In this document: one piece after another, positions 33,580 through 43,477 of the stretch
How positions within the stretch are numbered: the stretch's first letter is position 1
Layout of the letters: every line of letters begins with the position of its first letter
Origin: Arcicella sp040387735
GTDB lineage: Bacteria > Bacteroidota > Bacteroidia > Cytophagales > Spirosomataceae
Reading direction: 5' to 3'
Assembly: GCA_040387735.1 (NCBI GenBank)
Contig: JAZKDE010000024.1
Location: forward strand, 3,407-67,406
DNA length: 64,000 nucleotides
Program-made: the position numbers and the translations under genes
Notes under the pieces: generated by a model
The model's input: the letters and a program-made list of their open reading frames with translations, nothing else
Databases searched by the model: none
What the model was told of the DNA's origin: nothing

Positions 33580-34863
33580 ATGACAATACTTAATATTTCG
33601 CCATTAGCTCAAAAAAATGATAATTGGTGTTGGGCTACTTGTATCTATCAGATAGCAAATTTCAAGGGTAATACCGATACTTCATTATTATGTAATTTGA
33701 TTAAGAAAAATTTTGACCTTTATTACAAAAGTACTTTATCCTCAGTTGTAGCTAATGAAATTTATGCTGAAATTTATGATTGTCAAAATAGATGTTCAAT
33801 TGATAAAGCACAGGTTCCTTTACAAGATGCCCCTGGAAAATATTTATACCAAGATTTTTTTTTAGAACCTTGTAGAATAAATTCAACCCAAATTTATAGT
33901 AAAACTAAGCATTCTATTTTCCCTCCATTTTCATTTATTATACAACAAATCAATAATACCCAACCTATATTATTAGGAGGTTGGAAACAAGAAGTAGGAA
34001 CATTAACCCATGCAATTGTGATAATGGGATATGACGTTAATATACGAAATATTGAAGGTATATTTATAACAAATTCGATGACAGGATTTGATCCTTGTAC
34101 TAATCCAAATGGGTTAAAAGTATATTATATTTACAATCAATTTGTAAAAATGCACATTCAAAATATAGCTAATTATAATAATTTAGCCCACCACACTCCA
34201 ACAAAAGGGCTAATATCTTTAACCACAAATTTTTCAAGATTTTGCACTCTAAGCCAACCACTTACAATCGTTTTTAGTGAAAATTCATCCTTTCAAGGTA
34301 GTATGGATTCCTTTCAAATAGAGAATTTTCCCAACGAATTTTTACAAGAACTATTAGAATCACAATCTATTAATAATTATTTTGATATTAAAGATGTTTC
34401 ATTACTCAAAATTTCTCCACAAAGAACAATTATTTCACACCAAGTTGATATATTAGAATTTTTTCAGAAAATTATAGATCTTCCAGAAAATCAAAATTCT
34501 TTAAATCTCATATTTGATAAAAAAGCATCCCCTTTTTTAGAGGTTATTTTACTTAACTCGCATGGTAAATTCCAAATTGCAGGTATTCAACAACCATTAT
34601 ACCCGTCAATTCTTTCTTCTTGTATGATTAATGAGACACAACAATTTTTTCAATTCAATGTTGAAAGTCCTAATTTTTCCTTTTTTATGATTTCGCCCTT
34701 CAATTTTCAATTTATGCAATTTGAAAATAATGGGAATATATATTTTGCATCAATTTTTAATATTGATGAATTAAATATTAAAACTGGAAATGCTTACAGC
34801 TTTGAGCAATTACAAGATAGATTCTCAACTTTACCAGTAACATTATCACCAAACAGTGACTAA
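33580..34863 (+). CDS. Papain-like cysteine protease with unknown C-terminal domain
   Basis: This 427-residue protein has an N-terminal papain-like catalytic domain (residues 1-185) of the C39/C70 kind: oxyanion Gln11, catalytic Cys17 in NDNWCWATC, His144 in THAIVIMGYD and probably Asn165. The remaining 240 residues are rich in Asn, Phe and Ser with no recognised fold. There is no signal peptide, ABC transporter domain or transporter neighbour, so it is not a typical bacteriocin-exporting C39 protein. The DNA here is more AT-rich in feel than its neighbours, which hints at acquisition. Its stop overlaps the convergent regulator gene by 4 bases. Confidence 0.75.
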   Translation: MTILNISPLAQKNDNWCWATCIYQIANFKGNTDTSLLCNLIKKNFDLYYKSTLSSVVANEIYAEIYDCQNRCSIDKAQVPLQDAPGKYLYQDFFLEPCRINSTQIYSKTKHSIFPPFSFIIQQINNTQPILLGGWKQEVGTLTHAIVIMGYDVNIRNIEGIFITNSMTGFDPCTNPNGLKVYYIYNQFVKMHIQNIANYNNLAHHTPTKGLISLTTNFSRFCTLSQPLTIVFSENSSFQGSMDSFQIENFPNEFLQELLESQSINNYFDIKDVSLLKISPQRTIISHQVDILEFFQKIIDLPENQNSLNLIFDKKASPFLEVILLNSHGKFQIAGIQQPLYPSILSSCMINETQQFFQFNVESPNFSFFMISPFNFQFMQFENNGNIYFASIFNIDELNIKTGNAYSFEQLQDRFSTLPVTLSPNSD

Positions 34864-35495
34864 ACCAACTTCATCTCCAAAGCTTTCACCACTGCTTCCG
34901 AAGCTGAATTGACGTGGAGTTTTTCATAAATATGCTTCACGTGGTCGCAAACAGTATAATAACTGATATTGCAAGCATCGGCAATCATTTTGTAGGACAT
35001 TCCTTTTACCATGCACTGCAGTACTTCTTTTTCCCGCTGGGTCAAATCTATGTATTCGGGTTGTTGACGGATAAATTGATTTTGAAACATTTTCAAAACT
35101 CTGTTGGCAATACTCGGTGTTAAACATGAACCTCCTTCGTGTACTTCCTGAATTGCCTGTACATAGGTTTCTGGATGGGGGTTTTTGAGTATGTAACCGT
35201 CTGCCCCCGCACAAATTGCCGAAAATATTTTATCATCTTCTTCAAAAACCGTTTGCATCAATACTTTTACATTTGGTAGGTGTTTCTTGATTTCAATGAG
35301 TGCTTCAATTCCCGATATTTTGGGCATCTGTATATCCATTAATACTACGTCTGGTTTGTATTTTTTGATTAATGATAGTGCATCAATAGCATTTCCGAAT
35401 GCTCCCGAAAACCAGATTCCTTCGGCACTTGCCAAGTAAAGAGAAAGGCTTTCTCTAAAATTCTTATTATCCTCAAACAGCAATACCCTTGTCAT
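34860..35495 (-). CDS. NarL/FixJ-family response regulator
   Basis: This 211-residue protein has a receiver domain with the phosphoacceptor Asp in VVLMDIQMPKISG (near residue 53) and a conserved Lys in YILKNPHPE. A C-terminal LuxR-type HTH (about 145-205) carries LTQREKEVLQCMVKGMSYKMIA and NISYYTVCDHVKHIYEKL. It is paired with the histidine kinase gene upstream. Target genes are unknown. Confidence 0.92.
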   Translation of the reverse strand: MTRVLLFEDNKNFRESLSLYLASAEGIWFSGAFGNAIDALSLIKKYKPDVVLMDIQMPKISGIEALIEIKKHLPNVKVLMQTVFEEDDKIFSAICAGADGYILKNPHPETYVQAIQEVHEGGSCLTPSIANRVLKMFQNQFIRQQPEYIDLTQREKEVLQCMVKGMSYKMIADACNISYYTVCDHVKHIYEKLHVNSASEAVVKALEMKLV

Positions 35496-35686
35496 ATTCT
35501 TTCGGTTTTGAGCCTCTTATTAAACTCAAATTTTCTTACAGCTTTCATCACTTGTTTGATTTCGAAGAAATTTATCATAAACTTTCACAGCTCACAAACA
35601 AATTTTATTATACGGTAAAGTTTGACGTTTTTTTGATAGCTTCATATCCCGAATATTAGGGATATGCATTTGTATGACCCCAGCAA

Positions 35687-36757
35687 CTAAACCTCATACG
35701 CCATTAAAATTACCTCTGTTCCTTTTCCTTTTACAGAATTGAGATTGACTACCAAATCTCCTTCCTCTGAACGAATTTTGAAACTTTCTAAGCCATTTCC
35801 TTCGTAAACTTGCTCAGTGTCAAAACCAATTCCGTTGTCTTTAATATGAATAACAATGACGTTTTTCTCCGCTTTTATTAATACCAAAACTTTGGTGGCT
35901 TCGGCGTGTTTAACAATATTATTGATGGCTTCTTTGAAAACTAAATATACATTCCGACGTTGTTCCATCGAAAGATTTACTTTTGAGCTAATTGTCTGAT
36001 TGTCAAAATTATAGGCGATGTCTCGAGCGGATAAAACTTCAGTAGAAAAGTTTTGCATTCGTCCGAAAAGTTTTTCGAGCGTGTCATTATTTGGATTGAT
36101 TGCCCAAACGGTATCTCGCATCAATCCAACAGATTCTGCTGAATTATTAGTGATTTTTTCTAAAATTGGAAGAATTTCTGGATTGTGTTGTCCTATTTTT
36201 TTACGGAGTAATTCCACGAAAATGGCAATGGAGTTTAAGTTTGAACCCACTTCATCGTGCAGGTCAGAAGCAATGCGGTTTCGGATATGTTGGACTTTGA
36301 GTTTTTGACGAAAATCGTAGAGAAAGAATAAATAAAAACCAATTCCAATAATTAAAATGATATAGAGAATAAGCGTAATATAAAACCATGTTTCATTCCA
36401 AAAAGCATTTTGAACTTTAACGGCAATTTTATCTTGATATATTACTTGTTGCTTTACTTTTGCTATTACCAATAACTCATAATCATTGGCGGATAAATTC
36501 ATATATTTGATGATAGGATAATCCGTCGTAAACCAACTGGTATCAAAGCCTTTTAGTTGATAAAAATAAGAAGTTTGCTGCTTGGGATTTGCTTGAAATT
36601 CTACCGAAAGGGAATTGTTATTGGCTTTTAGTATAAGACTTTTTGTGGAAGATTTCATCACTTTCCCATCCGCTAAAATCTGTTTTATCGTGATTTGAGC
36701 AGTTGCTTTATGAGATAGACAGAACGTTGTCAGAATGATTAAGTAGATTATTCTCAA
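35687..36757 (-). CDS. Sensor histidine kinase with Y_Y_Y domain (HisKA_3 type)
   Basis: This 356-residue protein has a signal peptide (about 1-20), a periplasmic Y_Y_Y-like beta domain (about 45-105: FYQLKGFDTSWFTTDYP, YELLVIAK), one TM helix (WFYITLILYIILIIGIGFYLFFL, about 124-146) and a HisKA_3 dimerisation domain with RIASDLHDEVGSNLNS. An ATPase domain ends in GNGLESFKIRSEEG. It is a short, propeller-less relative of the hybrid sensor kinases. It phosphorylates the NarL-type regulator encoded 191 bp downstream. Confidence 0.88.
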   Translation of the reverse strand: MRIIYLIILTTFCLSHKATAQITIKQILADGKVMKSSTKSLILKANNNSLSVEFQANPKQQTSYFYQLKGFDTSWFTTDYPIIKYMNLSANDYELLVIAKVKQQVIYQDKIAVKVQNAFWNETWFYITLILYIILIIGIGFYLFFLYDFRQKLKVQHIRNRIASDLHDEVGSNLNSIAIFVELLRKKIGQHNPEILPILEKITNNSAESVGLMRDTVWAINPNNDTLEKLFGRMQNFSTEVLSARDIAYNFDNQTISSKVNLSMEQRRNVYLVFKEAINNIVKHAEATKVLVLIKAEKNVIVIHIKDNGIGFDTEQVYEGNGLESFKIRSEEGDLVVNLNSVKGKGTEVILMAYEV

Positions 36758-36870
36758 GGGCTTATGGGTAACGTATATTAAAGATATAGTTTTTTTTGAT
36801 TGTTATTGTAATTTTTTTTTGAGAAGCTTATTTGTTTAGTGAATGTAGAAAAAATGGCAATAATCTCATT

Positions 36871-38352
36871 TTAGGAAAGTATTTCTTTAATCACTTTTCC
36901 GTGAACATCGGTTAACCTAAAATTTCTTCCCTGAAATGGATACGTAAATTTTTCGTGGTCAAAACCCAAGGTATGTAAAATTGTCGCCTGTAAATCATAA
37001 GTGGAGGTTTTTCCCGAAATCCCTGCGTAGCCAATTGGGTCAGTTTCGCCGTGCGTGTATCCTTTCCGAATACCGCCGCCCGCCATCCAAATGGTAAATG
37101 CCTCGGTGTGGTGGTCACGGCCTTTATATTGTAGCGTTTTTCCTTCCCGATTTTCTTGCATAGGGGTTCTGCCAAATTCGCCACCCCAAACCACGAGTGT
37201 ATCCTCCAGCATTCCTCGCTGTTTTAAATCTTTTAGTAAAGCGGCGGTGGCTTGGTCGGTTTCTCTGCACTTTCGAGCTAAAGCAAAATCAAGAGAATTA
37301 TCTTTTGAATTGCCGTGAAAATCCCAGCCCCAGTCGAATAACTGGACGAATCTCACGCCATTTTCAATTAATTTTCTGGCTAATAAACAATTATTTGCAA
37401 AACTCTCTTTGCCCAATTCCGTTCCGTACATTTCATGAATGTAATTGGGTTCACTTTTTATATCCATCACTTCGGGAACGGAAGTTTGCATTTTGAATGC
37501 CATTTCATACTGCGAAATCCGAGCGAGTGTTTCGGGGTCGTGAAATTCTTCGTATTGTTTTTTATTAATTTCATTGATGGCATCAATCGAACTTTTCCGT
37601 AAATCTCTGCTCATTCCTTCAGGGTTTGAAATGTAGAGAACTGGGTCACCTTCCGACCGACATTGTACGCCCTGATAAACTGAAGGTAAAAAGCCACTCC
37701 CCCAAGCTGATTTTCCCGCATCGGGATTTTGTCCGCCCGAAGCCAAAACGACATAACCTGGAAGGTTCTGATTCTCGGAACCAAGTCCATACGTTACCCA
37801 AGCACCCATCGCAGGACGACCCAATCTCGGTGAGCCTGTGTGCATTAATAATTGGGCAGGAGCGTGATTGAACTGGTCAGTATTCATGGCTTTCAAGAAA
37901 GAAATTTCATCCGCCACCGTCTGTAAATGAGGTAATGTGTCCGCAATCCACGCTCCCGATTGCCCATTTTGTCTGAATTGAGCTTGTCCACCCAACATTT
38001 TTGGAGTTCCTCTAATAAAAGCAAATTTCTTACCTTCCAAAAATGATTGTGGACAAGGTTGACCGTCCATTTTTTGAAGTTCGGGTTTATAGTCAAATAA
38101 CTCTAATTGTGATGGAGCTCCTGCCGTATGAATATAAATAACGGATTTTGCCTTGCCCAAAAATGGTGGATTTTTGGGTGAAAGCGGATTTTGAACACCC
38201 GCTAATGAATCAGATGCTGTATTTTTTGAACCACAACTTTCAAGAAAAGACCCCATCGCCACCATGCCGATTCCCGTAGTACATTGTTTCAAAAAATGCC
38301 TACGAGTTTCGTATTGAAGTAATTCTTTTTGAGCTTCTTGGTATATTTTCAT
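36871..38352 (-). CDS. DUF1501 sulfatase-fold protein, Tat-type signal
   Basis: This 493-residue protein begins with a twin-arginine-like signal (RRHFLKQCTTGIGMVAMGSF, about 17-36), followed by a Cys in LESCG that could be a lipoprotein site. The rest is a DUF1501 domain, related to alkaline phosphatase and sulfatase folds (HTAGAPSQLELFDYKP, VVWGGEFGRTPMQ, GRDHHTEAFTIWMAGGG). DUF1501 genes normally follow a DUF1549/DUF1553 cytochrome gene. Here that partner (44198-46960) is on the same strand but 5.8 kb upstream. The function is unknown. Confidence 0.85.
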   Translation of the reverse strand: MKIYQEAQKELLQYETRRHFLKQCTTGIGMVAMGSFLESCGSKNTASDSLAGVQNPLSPKNPPFLGKAKSVIYIHTAGAPSQLELFDYKPELQKMDGQPCPQSFLEGKKFAFIRGTPKMLGGQAQFRQNGQSGAWIADTLPHLQTVADEISFLKAMNTDQFNHAPAQLLMHTGSPRLGRPAMGAWVTYGLGSENQNLPGYVVLASGGQNPDAGKSAWGSGFLPSVYQGVQCRSEGDPVLYISNPEGMSRDLRKSSIDAINEINKKQYEEFHDPETLARISQYEMAFKMQTSVPEVMDIKSEPNYIHEMYGTELGKESFANNCLLARKLIENGVRFVQLFDWGWDFHGNSKDNSLDFALARKCRETDQATAALLKDLKQRGMLEDTLVVWGGEFGRTPMQENREGKTLQYKGRDHHTEAFTIWMAGGGIRKGYTHGETDPIGYAGISGKTSTYDLQATILHTLGFDHEKFTYPFQGRNFRLTDVHGKVIKEILS

Positions 38353-38502
38353 CGTAAATATTGGTTCGATTTTTTACTCATGATTGCTTTAAAAAATGAG
38401 TAGGATGGAGGTTAAATAAAATTGAGGAAATAAAGCGTGATTGAGGAATAAAAATAGTGATTTTTTTCTAATTTGTATTAATAATTCAATAGATTGCAGA
38501 TT

Positions 38503-39162
38503 ATGAAAATACTTTTTATTCACGGGTTTGTGGAAGACCGTAGCATATTTGATGAAATTAGAAAAATTATCACCTTTGGTGAACAAATTGCATTGAATTT
38601 GAATGAAGTTTTTGCCGATTGGCAAGATGCTCCTGAAGAAATGAATGTGCAGGTTTTAGCAGCTTATCTAATTAAAGAATATAGAATTACGTCTCAAGAT
38701 TGTGTAATTGGGCATTCTATGGGTGGTTGGATTGCGTCTTACATGAAAGAACAAATTGGTTGTAAAGCTATTTTAGTAGCTTCGTTGACAAATCAAGATA
38801 AATTAATAACGCCACTCAAAAACCTGACGTTGATAAAATACTTTATTCGTTGGGGAATTATGCAGAGTTCATCAATGATTAATTATTTGAAGAAAGATTA
38901 TCATTTGTCCGCTTCAAAATCATTGTATAATAAATTGGTTGATGATTTGGCTGAAATGGATAAAAAATATTTGTACCAACAATGTCAAGTATTATTCACG
39001 AAAGTAAAACCGCTGACGATTACGCCCGATATTCGAATTCATGCTCGACCAGACAATATTGTGAAGATTCCCGATGAGGCATTTGTGGAAGTCTTAGGTG
39101 ACCATTTTTGTTTGGTTTACTACCCCAATGAAGTTGCAGAGGCAATCGTGAAAGTATTGTAA
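38503..39162 (+). CDS. Alpha/beta hydrolase (RBBP9-like)
   Basis: This protein has 219 residues from the ATG at 38503; a TTG at 38494 would add three. It has the fold start MKILFIHGFVED, the nucleophile elbow GHSMGG with the catalytic Ser, and a late GDHFCLVYYP with the catalytic His. The acidic residue is probably Asp in the RPDN segment. It acts on an unknown ester or amide substrate in the cytosol. It lies between the separated DUF1501 and DUF1553 genes, on the opposite strand. Confidence 0.8.
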   Translation: MKILFIHGFVEDRSIFDEIRKIITFGEQIALNLNEVFADWQDAPEEMNVQVLAAYLIKEYRITSQDCVIGHSMGGWIASYMKEQIGCKAILVASLTNQDKLITPLKNLTLIKYFIRWGIMQSSSMINYLKKDYHLSASKSLYNKLVDDLAEMDKKYLYQQCQVLFTKVKPLTITPDIRIHARPDNIVKIPDEAFVEVLGDHFCLVYYPNEVAEAIVKVL

Positions 39163-39793
39163 ATTTTTTAAATAACCAATAGATTCAAAACCTGATATTT
39201 AGCGACTATAATCTCCATATAACGTTCAGTTACAATCTTTTCAAAAAAAGGTGGAATGACTTGACTCATACTGCGAAACTTTCTACATTTGTTCCGTATT
39301 TTAATGTTTTTGGATATACCCCGCCAGTATAAAGAAATTCAGTTCCGTTCTGGAATACCCGCTCTCGAATATTCTTTATGTATCCTTAATACTTTAGTTT
39401 ATATTGAATTAATTCACCGCAAATTCCTTGATTTTCCTTACGTTTCAGCGAATTTCTTTTGATTAATTCAACCATAAAATCCTTGCTTGTACTCATAAAA
39501 CTATCTTTTCTTTTCGTAAAATCGTAGCATTTTATCTGTACGGGTATAATTCCGTATCCACCAACACTCCAATTATTTTAGTATTTCATTAACAATCCTA
39601 AGTATATTTTAAAGAATGTATTATCATTTTTTGTGCTTTAAAAAGTATGAAGATGATAAATAATATCTTTTTTCGTTAAAAAATATTATTTGGCAACCAA
39701 TTTGTAGTAGCCTAATTATTAATTTTTTACGATTAAAATTATTATAGTAGCGTATTACCCATAAAAGTTTCTAAAAAAATATCCTTACCCATC
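39163..39793. other. 631-bp intergenic region with possible gene remnant
   Basis: No intact gene is visible. On the minus strand a 36-codon frame (39386-39496) and the frames after it give peptide-like strings such as KEYSRAGIPE, broken by stops and frame changes, as in a decayed gene. An imperfect 12-bp inverted repeat (39404-39416 with 39460-39471) is present. The TonB receptor promoter should lie in the last 100 bp, but no clear TAnnTTTG box is seen. Confidence 0.4.
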
Positions 39794-42397
39794 ATGAAAA
39801 AATTATTCAAATTAGCTCTGCTAATTATTCCTGTATTAGTCAGTACCACACTATTCGGACAAGGTATCAAAGGAAAAGTAATTGATGCCGACATTAAAGA
39901 GGGAGTCGTTGGAGCAACAATTACCATCGAAAATACTCCTTACAGTACTTCCACTGACCTTCAAGGTAGTTATTCTATCAAACTCCCCAAAGGCGACTAT
40001 AAAATGAGCGTTAGTTTCCCGGGTTATGAAAAGAAAGTTATTTCTATCATCGTTCCTGCAACTGCTGTAATTATTATGCCCGATATTTCCTTGGAAGAAG
40101 CCATTACTACTTCCCAAGATGAAGTATTGGTTTTAGTAGGTAGCCGTGCCACTGAAGGACGTGGTAAAAATGAAACTACTGCCCCAATTGACGTAGTTAC
40201 TGCTGAGCAACTGCAAGCATTCGGACAAATGGATTTAAATCAAATTCTTCACTTTTTAGTACCAGCTTTCAATTCAAATCGTCAATCTGGGTCGGATATT
40301 GCTGACCACATTGACCCTACGTCGTTGAGAGGTTTAGGGCCTGACCAAACATTAGTACTGATTAATGGAAAACGTTATCACCAAACAGCCCTTATCGGAA
40401 CATTTGGTTCCCGAGGAAAGGGAAATACTGGAACCGATTTAAACACAATTCCAGTTGCTTCAATTGATCACATCGAGATTTTGCGTGATGGTGCTGCTGC
40501 TCAATACGGTTCTGATGCCATTGCGGGTGTAATTAATATTGTCTTAAAATCAAATACCCGAGAATTATCGGGTAGTATCAATTCAGGACTTTACGGGGCA
40601 GGGGATGGTTTACAGCTAAACTCAAATCTGAATTATGGTTTAAAGATTGGACAAAATGGCTTCTTGAATCTTACCGCTGAAGTTTTATCAAAAGCAAAAA
40701 CACTTCGTAAAGCCGATGATAAATATCTTGATAGTAATCCAAGAGCTTTATTTGGGGACGCCTCTTACGTAAACAGTAGTTTTTACTTGAATTCTGAAAT
40801 TGAACTTACCCAAAATACGAAGTTTTATTCATCGGGTGGAGTTAATTTCCGTTCAACTGATGCCCAAGGTTTTACCGTTGATGCTAATAGTGATAGAAAT
40901 GTAAAATCGGTATTTCCGAATGGTTACGAGCCAAGAATTGGTTCTGATATTTTCGATGGTAGTTTAACGATTGGCTTGAAAACGAAAACACACAACGGTT
41001 GGGATATAGATTTGTACAATACTTACGGAAAGAATAATATAAACCTTTCAACGCTAAATACGGTGAACCCATCGCAAGTTTTAAGTACGAGTGTAAAAAA
41101 ACAAACCGACTTCAATGCGGGTGGTTATAATTTATCCCAAAATACTACGGGTTTAACTTTTACGAAGGGAATTGAAAGTATATTATCAGGTGTAAACCTT
41201 TCATTTGGAACTGAATTTAGAACAGATGCTTACGGGATTGTAGCTGGTGAAGAAGCTTCATGGAAACGTTATGGCGATAATATCACTATTGCGGGTGGTG
41301 CCCAAAATTTCCCAGGTATTCGCCCTGAAAATGCCTTGAAAGCTTCTCGTACCAATTTAGGCGTTTACGGTGATGCGGAGGTAAATATTACCAAATCATG
41401 GTTAATTGCGACGGCACTTCGCTACGAAAATTATAGTGATTTTGGCGGAACATTAAATGGTAAAATTGCATCACGCATTAAAGCAAGTGATGCTCTCTCG
41501 TTCAGAGGTTCATTTAGTTCTGGTTTTAGAGCTCCTTCGTTGGCACAGGTTTATTTCGGAACGGTTATTAATGATGTAGTAGTTGACGAAGTAACCCAAA
41601 AATCAATTTATGTTGAACGTTTGATTGCCAATAATCAAAGTCCAATCACGAAAGCTTTGGGAGTTCCTTCATTAAAACAAGAAACCTCATTGAATGCCAG
41701 TTTAGGATTTGTAATTCAGCCGAGTAAAGACTTCTCAATCTCGGTTGATGGTTATGCGGTAAGCGTGAAAAACCGTATTATTTTAACGGGAGAATTCTCC
41801 GCATCAGATCAAGGTCTTGAAAATATATTTAATAATTTGGGGGTTGTAGCAGCTCAATTTTTTGCTAATGCTTTGGATACAAAGACCTACGGAATAGATG
41901 TTGTAGCAAATAATACCGCAACAATTGGAGAAGGTACTTTAACTTCTTCGTTGGCATTTAATTATAATAACCTTGAGATTGAAAAGGTAAATACGACGGC
42001 TGCATTAGCAGGAAGAGAAGAACAATTTTTGGATAGACGTGAACGCTCATTAATTCCTTATGCTGCTCCTAAATACAAATTTCATGCTTTATTTGATTAT
42101 AAACTTAATAGGTTTTCTTCTTCAGTTAGATTCTCGGGTTTCTCATCAATTGATTTTGTAGATTATAATTCGGCGAATACGGCAATGAATCACTACGATG
42201 CGAAGGTTACTACTGATTTATCCGTGGGGTATGCTTTAACGGATAATCTTAAATTTATTTTAAATGGGTCGAATATTTTCAATGCTTATCCAACCAAACA
42301 AAATCCAAATGATACTGAAACGGGGGGAATGTACGAGGCTGTTCAAATGGGTTTTGGAGGAAGTTTTTATTCAGTTCGTTTGAAGTTTAAGTTTTAG
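39794..42397 (+). CDS. TonB-dependent outer membrane receptor (no STN domain)
   Basis: This 867-residue receptor has a signal peptide (about 1-23), a CarboxypepD_reg domain (25-105: IKGKVIDADIKEGVVGATI), a plug (about 135-255, with DGAAAQYGSDAIAGVINIVLK) and a 22-strand barrel ending SVRLKFKF. It resembles the receptor at 54817-57882 in plug and barrel (shared LRGLGPDQTLVLINGKRYHQTAL/LKGLSPDQMLVLVDGKRRHQ segments) but lacks the STN signalling domain. It takes up a ligand too large for porins. A TonB-like gene follows, so the two may work together. The ligand is unknown. Confidence 0.93.
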   Translation: MKKLFKLALLIIPVLVSTTLFGQGIKGKVIDADIKEGVVGATITIENTPYSTSTDLQGSYSIKLPKGDYKMSVSFPGYEKKVISIIVPATAVIIMPDISLEEAITTSQDEVLVLVGSRATEGRGKNETTAPIDVVTAEQLQAFGQMDLNQILHFLVPAFNSNRQSGSDIADHIDPTSLRGLGPDQTLVLINGKRYHQTALIGTFGSRGKGNTGTDLNTIPVASIDHIEILRDGAAAQYGSDAIAGVINIVLKSNTRELSGSINSGLYGAGDGLQLNSNLNYGLKIGQNGFLNLTAEVLSKAKTLRKADDKYLDSNPRALFGDASYVNSSFYLNSEIELTQNTKFYSSGGVNFRSTDAQGFTVDANSDRNVKSVFPNGYEPRIGSDIFDGSLTIGLKTKTHNGWDIDLYNTYGKNNINLSTLNTVNPSQVLSTSVKKQTDFNAGGYNLSQNTTGLTFTKGIESILSGVNLSFGTEFRTDAYGIVAGEEASWKRYGDNITIAGGAQNFPGIRPENALKASRTNLGVYGDAEVNITKSWLIATALRYENYSDFGGTLNGKIASRIKASDALSFRGSFSSGFRAPSLAQVYFGTVINDVVVDEVTQKSIYVERLIANNQSPITKALGVPSLKQETSLNASLGFVIQPSKDFSISVDGYAVSVKNRIILTGEFSASDQGLENIFNNLGVVAAQFFANALDTKTYGIDVVANNTATIGEGTLTSSLAFNYNNLEIEKVNTTAALAGREEQFLDRRERSLIPYAAPKYKFHALFDYKLNRFSSSVRFSGFSSIDFVDYNSANTAMNHYDAKVTTDLSVGYALTDNLKFILNGSNIFNAYPTKQNPNDTETGGMYEAVQMGFGGSFYSVRLKFKF

Positions 42398-42510
42398 AGA
42401 CTTACCTGATAATTGTTATTGATTGACCTCGTATTTGTATTATGTCTAATCTTATAAAATACGGCAGGCAGCTTGATAACAATTATTGGTTAATATAATT
42501 ACCCATAAAG

Positions 42511-43365
42511 ATGAAAAATATACTAATCTTACTTTGTCTTCTGCTGACAGAAAACCCGCTTTATGCCCAGCGGTGGAGTTCCGCATTCGTGGGAAAACCC
42601 GAATCCCGTGCCATCTATGCTTCTAATGTTGCCAAAGCTATTCAGAATGCTTGGGAGAATGAATTGTCTTCAAGAGATAAAAAAGAAATGTTACTTGATG
42701 AAATTATTTTTGGACAAGAAACCGAAAAGAAAGTTACAGATGAGCATGAAACGAATAAAATACCCGTGAGTAATATTGATGAAATTGAGGAAGTTTTAGG
42801 TATTAAAGAAAATGAAATTGACCCCGTAAAGAAGAAAAAAATAGATAATTCTGTGAGCGTAAGTACTCCAACAAAAAATGTTGAAAGTACGCAAAATAGA
42901 GTTATCAGTACAACGGCAATGGGTAACATTGACGAAGTAAAAGAGGCTACTGAGAATTTGAAACAAGATTTTGATGTACCTGAAAAAAGAGCAAGTACGT
43001 ATCTGGATAAAAAAACTACGCTAACAATAAACAATGATGATATCGAAGTGGACACCATTTATGCTATTCCAGAAGTATCTGCAATTTTTCCTGGTGGATT
43101 AAATGCTCTAAAACATTTTTTTGCTAAAAATATTACGTCTCCCGAAAATATTGGACAAACTATTAAAGGAAAAGTATTTATAAGATTTATGGTGAGTACT
43201 GCTGGAGAGTTATCAAAAATATACGTAATAAAAGGTTTGATAGACGCTTGCAATCAAGAAGCATTGAGAGTTGTCAAAAAGATGCCCACTTGGATACCAG
43301 CAACACAAGAAGGTAAAAAAGTGAACTCTTGGTACACTTTACCCATATATTTTGAACTTGATTAA
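42511..43365 (+). CDS. TonB C-terminal domain protein with signal peptide
   Basis: This 284-residue protein has an N-terminal signal (ILILLCLLLTENPLYAQ, about 4-20), a charged linker with coiled character (about 40-180) and a C-terminal TonB_C domain (about 190-284: PGGLNALKHFFAKNI, IKGKVFIRFMVSTAGELSKI, PTWIPATQEGKKVNSWYTLPI). TonB proteins normally keep an uncleaved TM anchor to reach ExbBD. Here the signal ends in YAQ and looks cleavable, so the protein may be a free periplasmic relay or scaffold. It lies 113 bp after the receptor gene and is probably cotranscribed. Confidence 0.8.
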   Translation: MKNILILLCLLLTENPLYAQRWSSAFVGKPESRAIYASNVAKAIQNAWENELSSRDKKEMLLDEIIFGQETEKKVTDEHETNKIPVSNIDEIEEVLGIKENEIDPVKKKKIDNSVSVSTPTKNVESTQNRVISTTAMGNIDEVKEATENLKQDFDVPEKRASTYLDKKTTLTINNDDIEVDTIYAIPEVSAIFPGGLNALKHFFAKNITSPENIGQTIKGKVFIRFMVSTAGELSKIYVIKGLIDACNQEALRVVKKMPTWIPATQEGKKVNSWYTLPIYFELD

Positions 43366-43452
43366 CCCCGAAGTTCATAAAAGAAGTTGAATTAACCCCA
43401 AATTAACCACGCCCCTTAAATATTTACTTTTAGAAACTTTGTTGATTTTTAC

Positions 43453-43477
43453 AGCCCTCTTGATTTTCAAGAGGGCT
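43453..43477 (+). terminator. Terminator after the TonB-like gene
   Basis: Perfect 11-bp arms, 43453-43463 and 43467-43477, surround a TTT loop and are followed by TGTTTCG. It lies about 90 bp past the stop codon. Confidence 0.6.
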
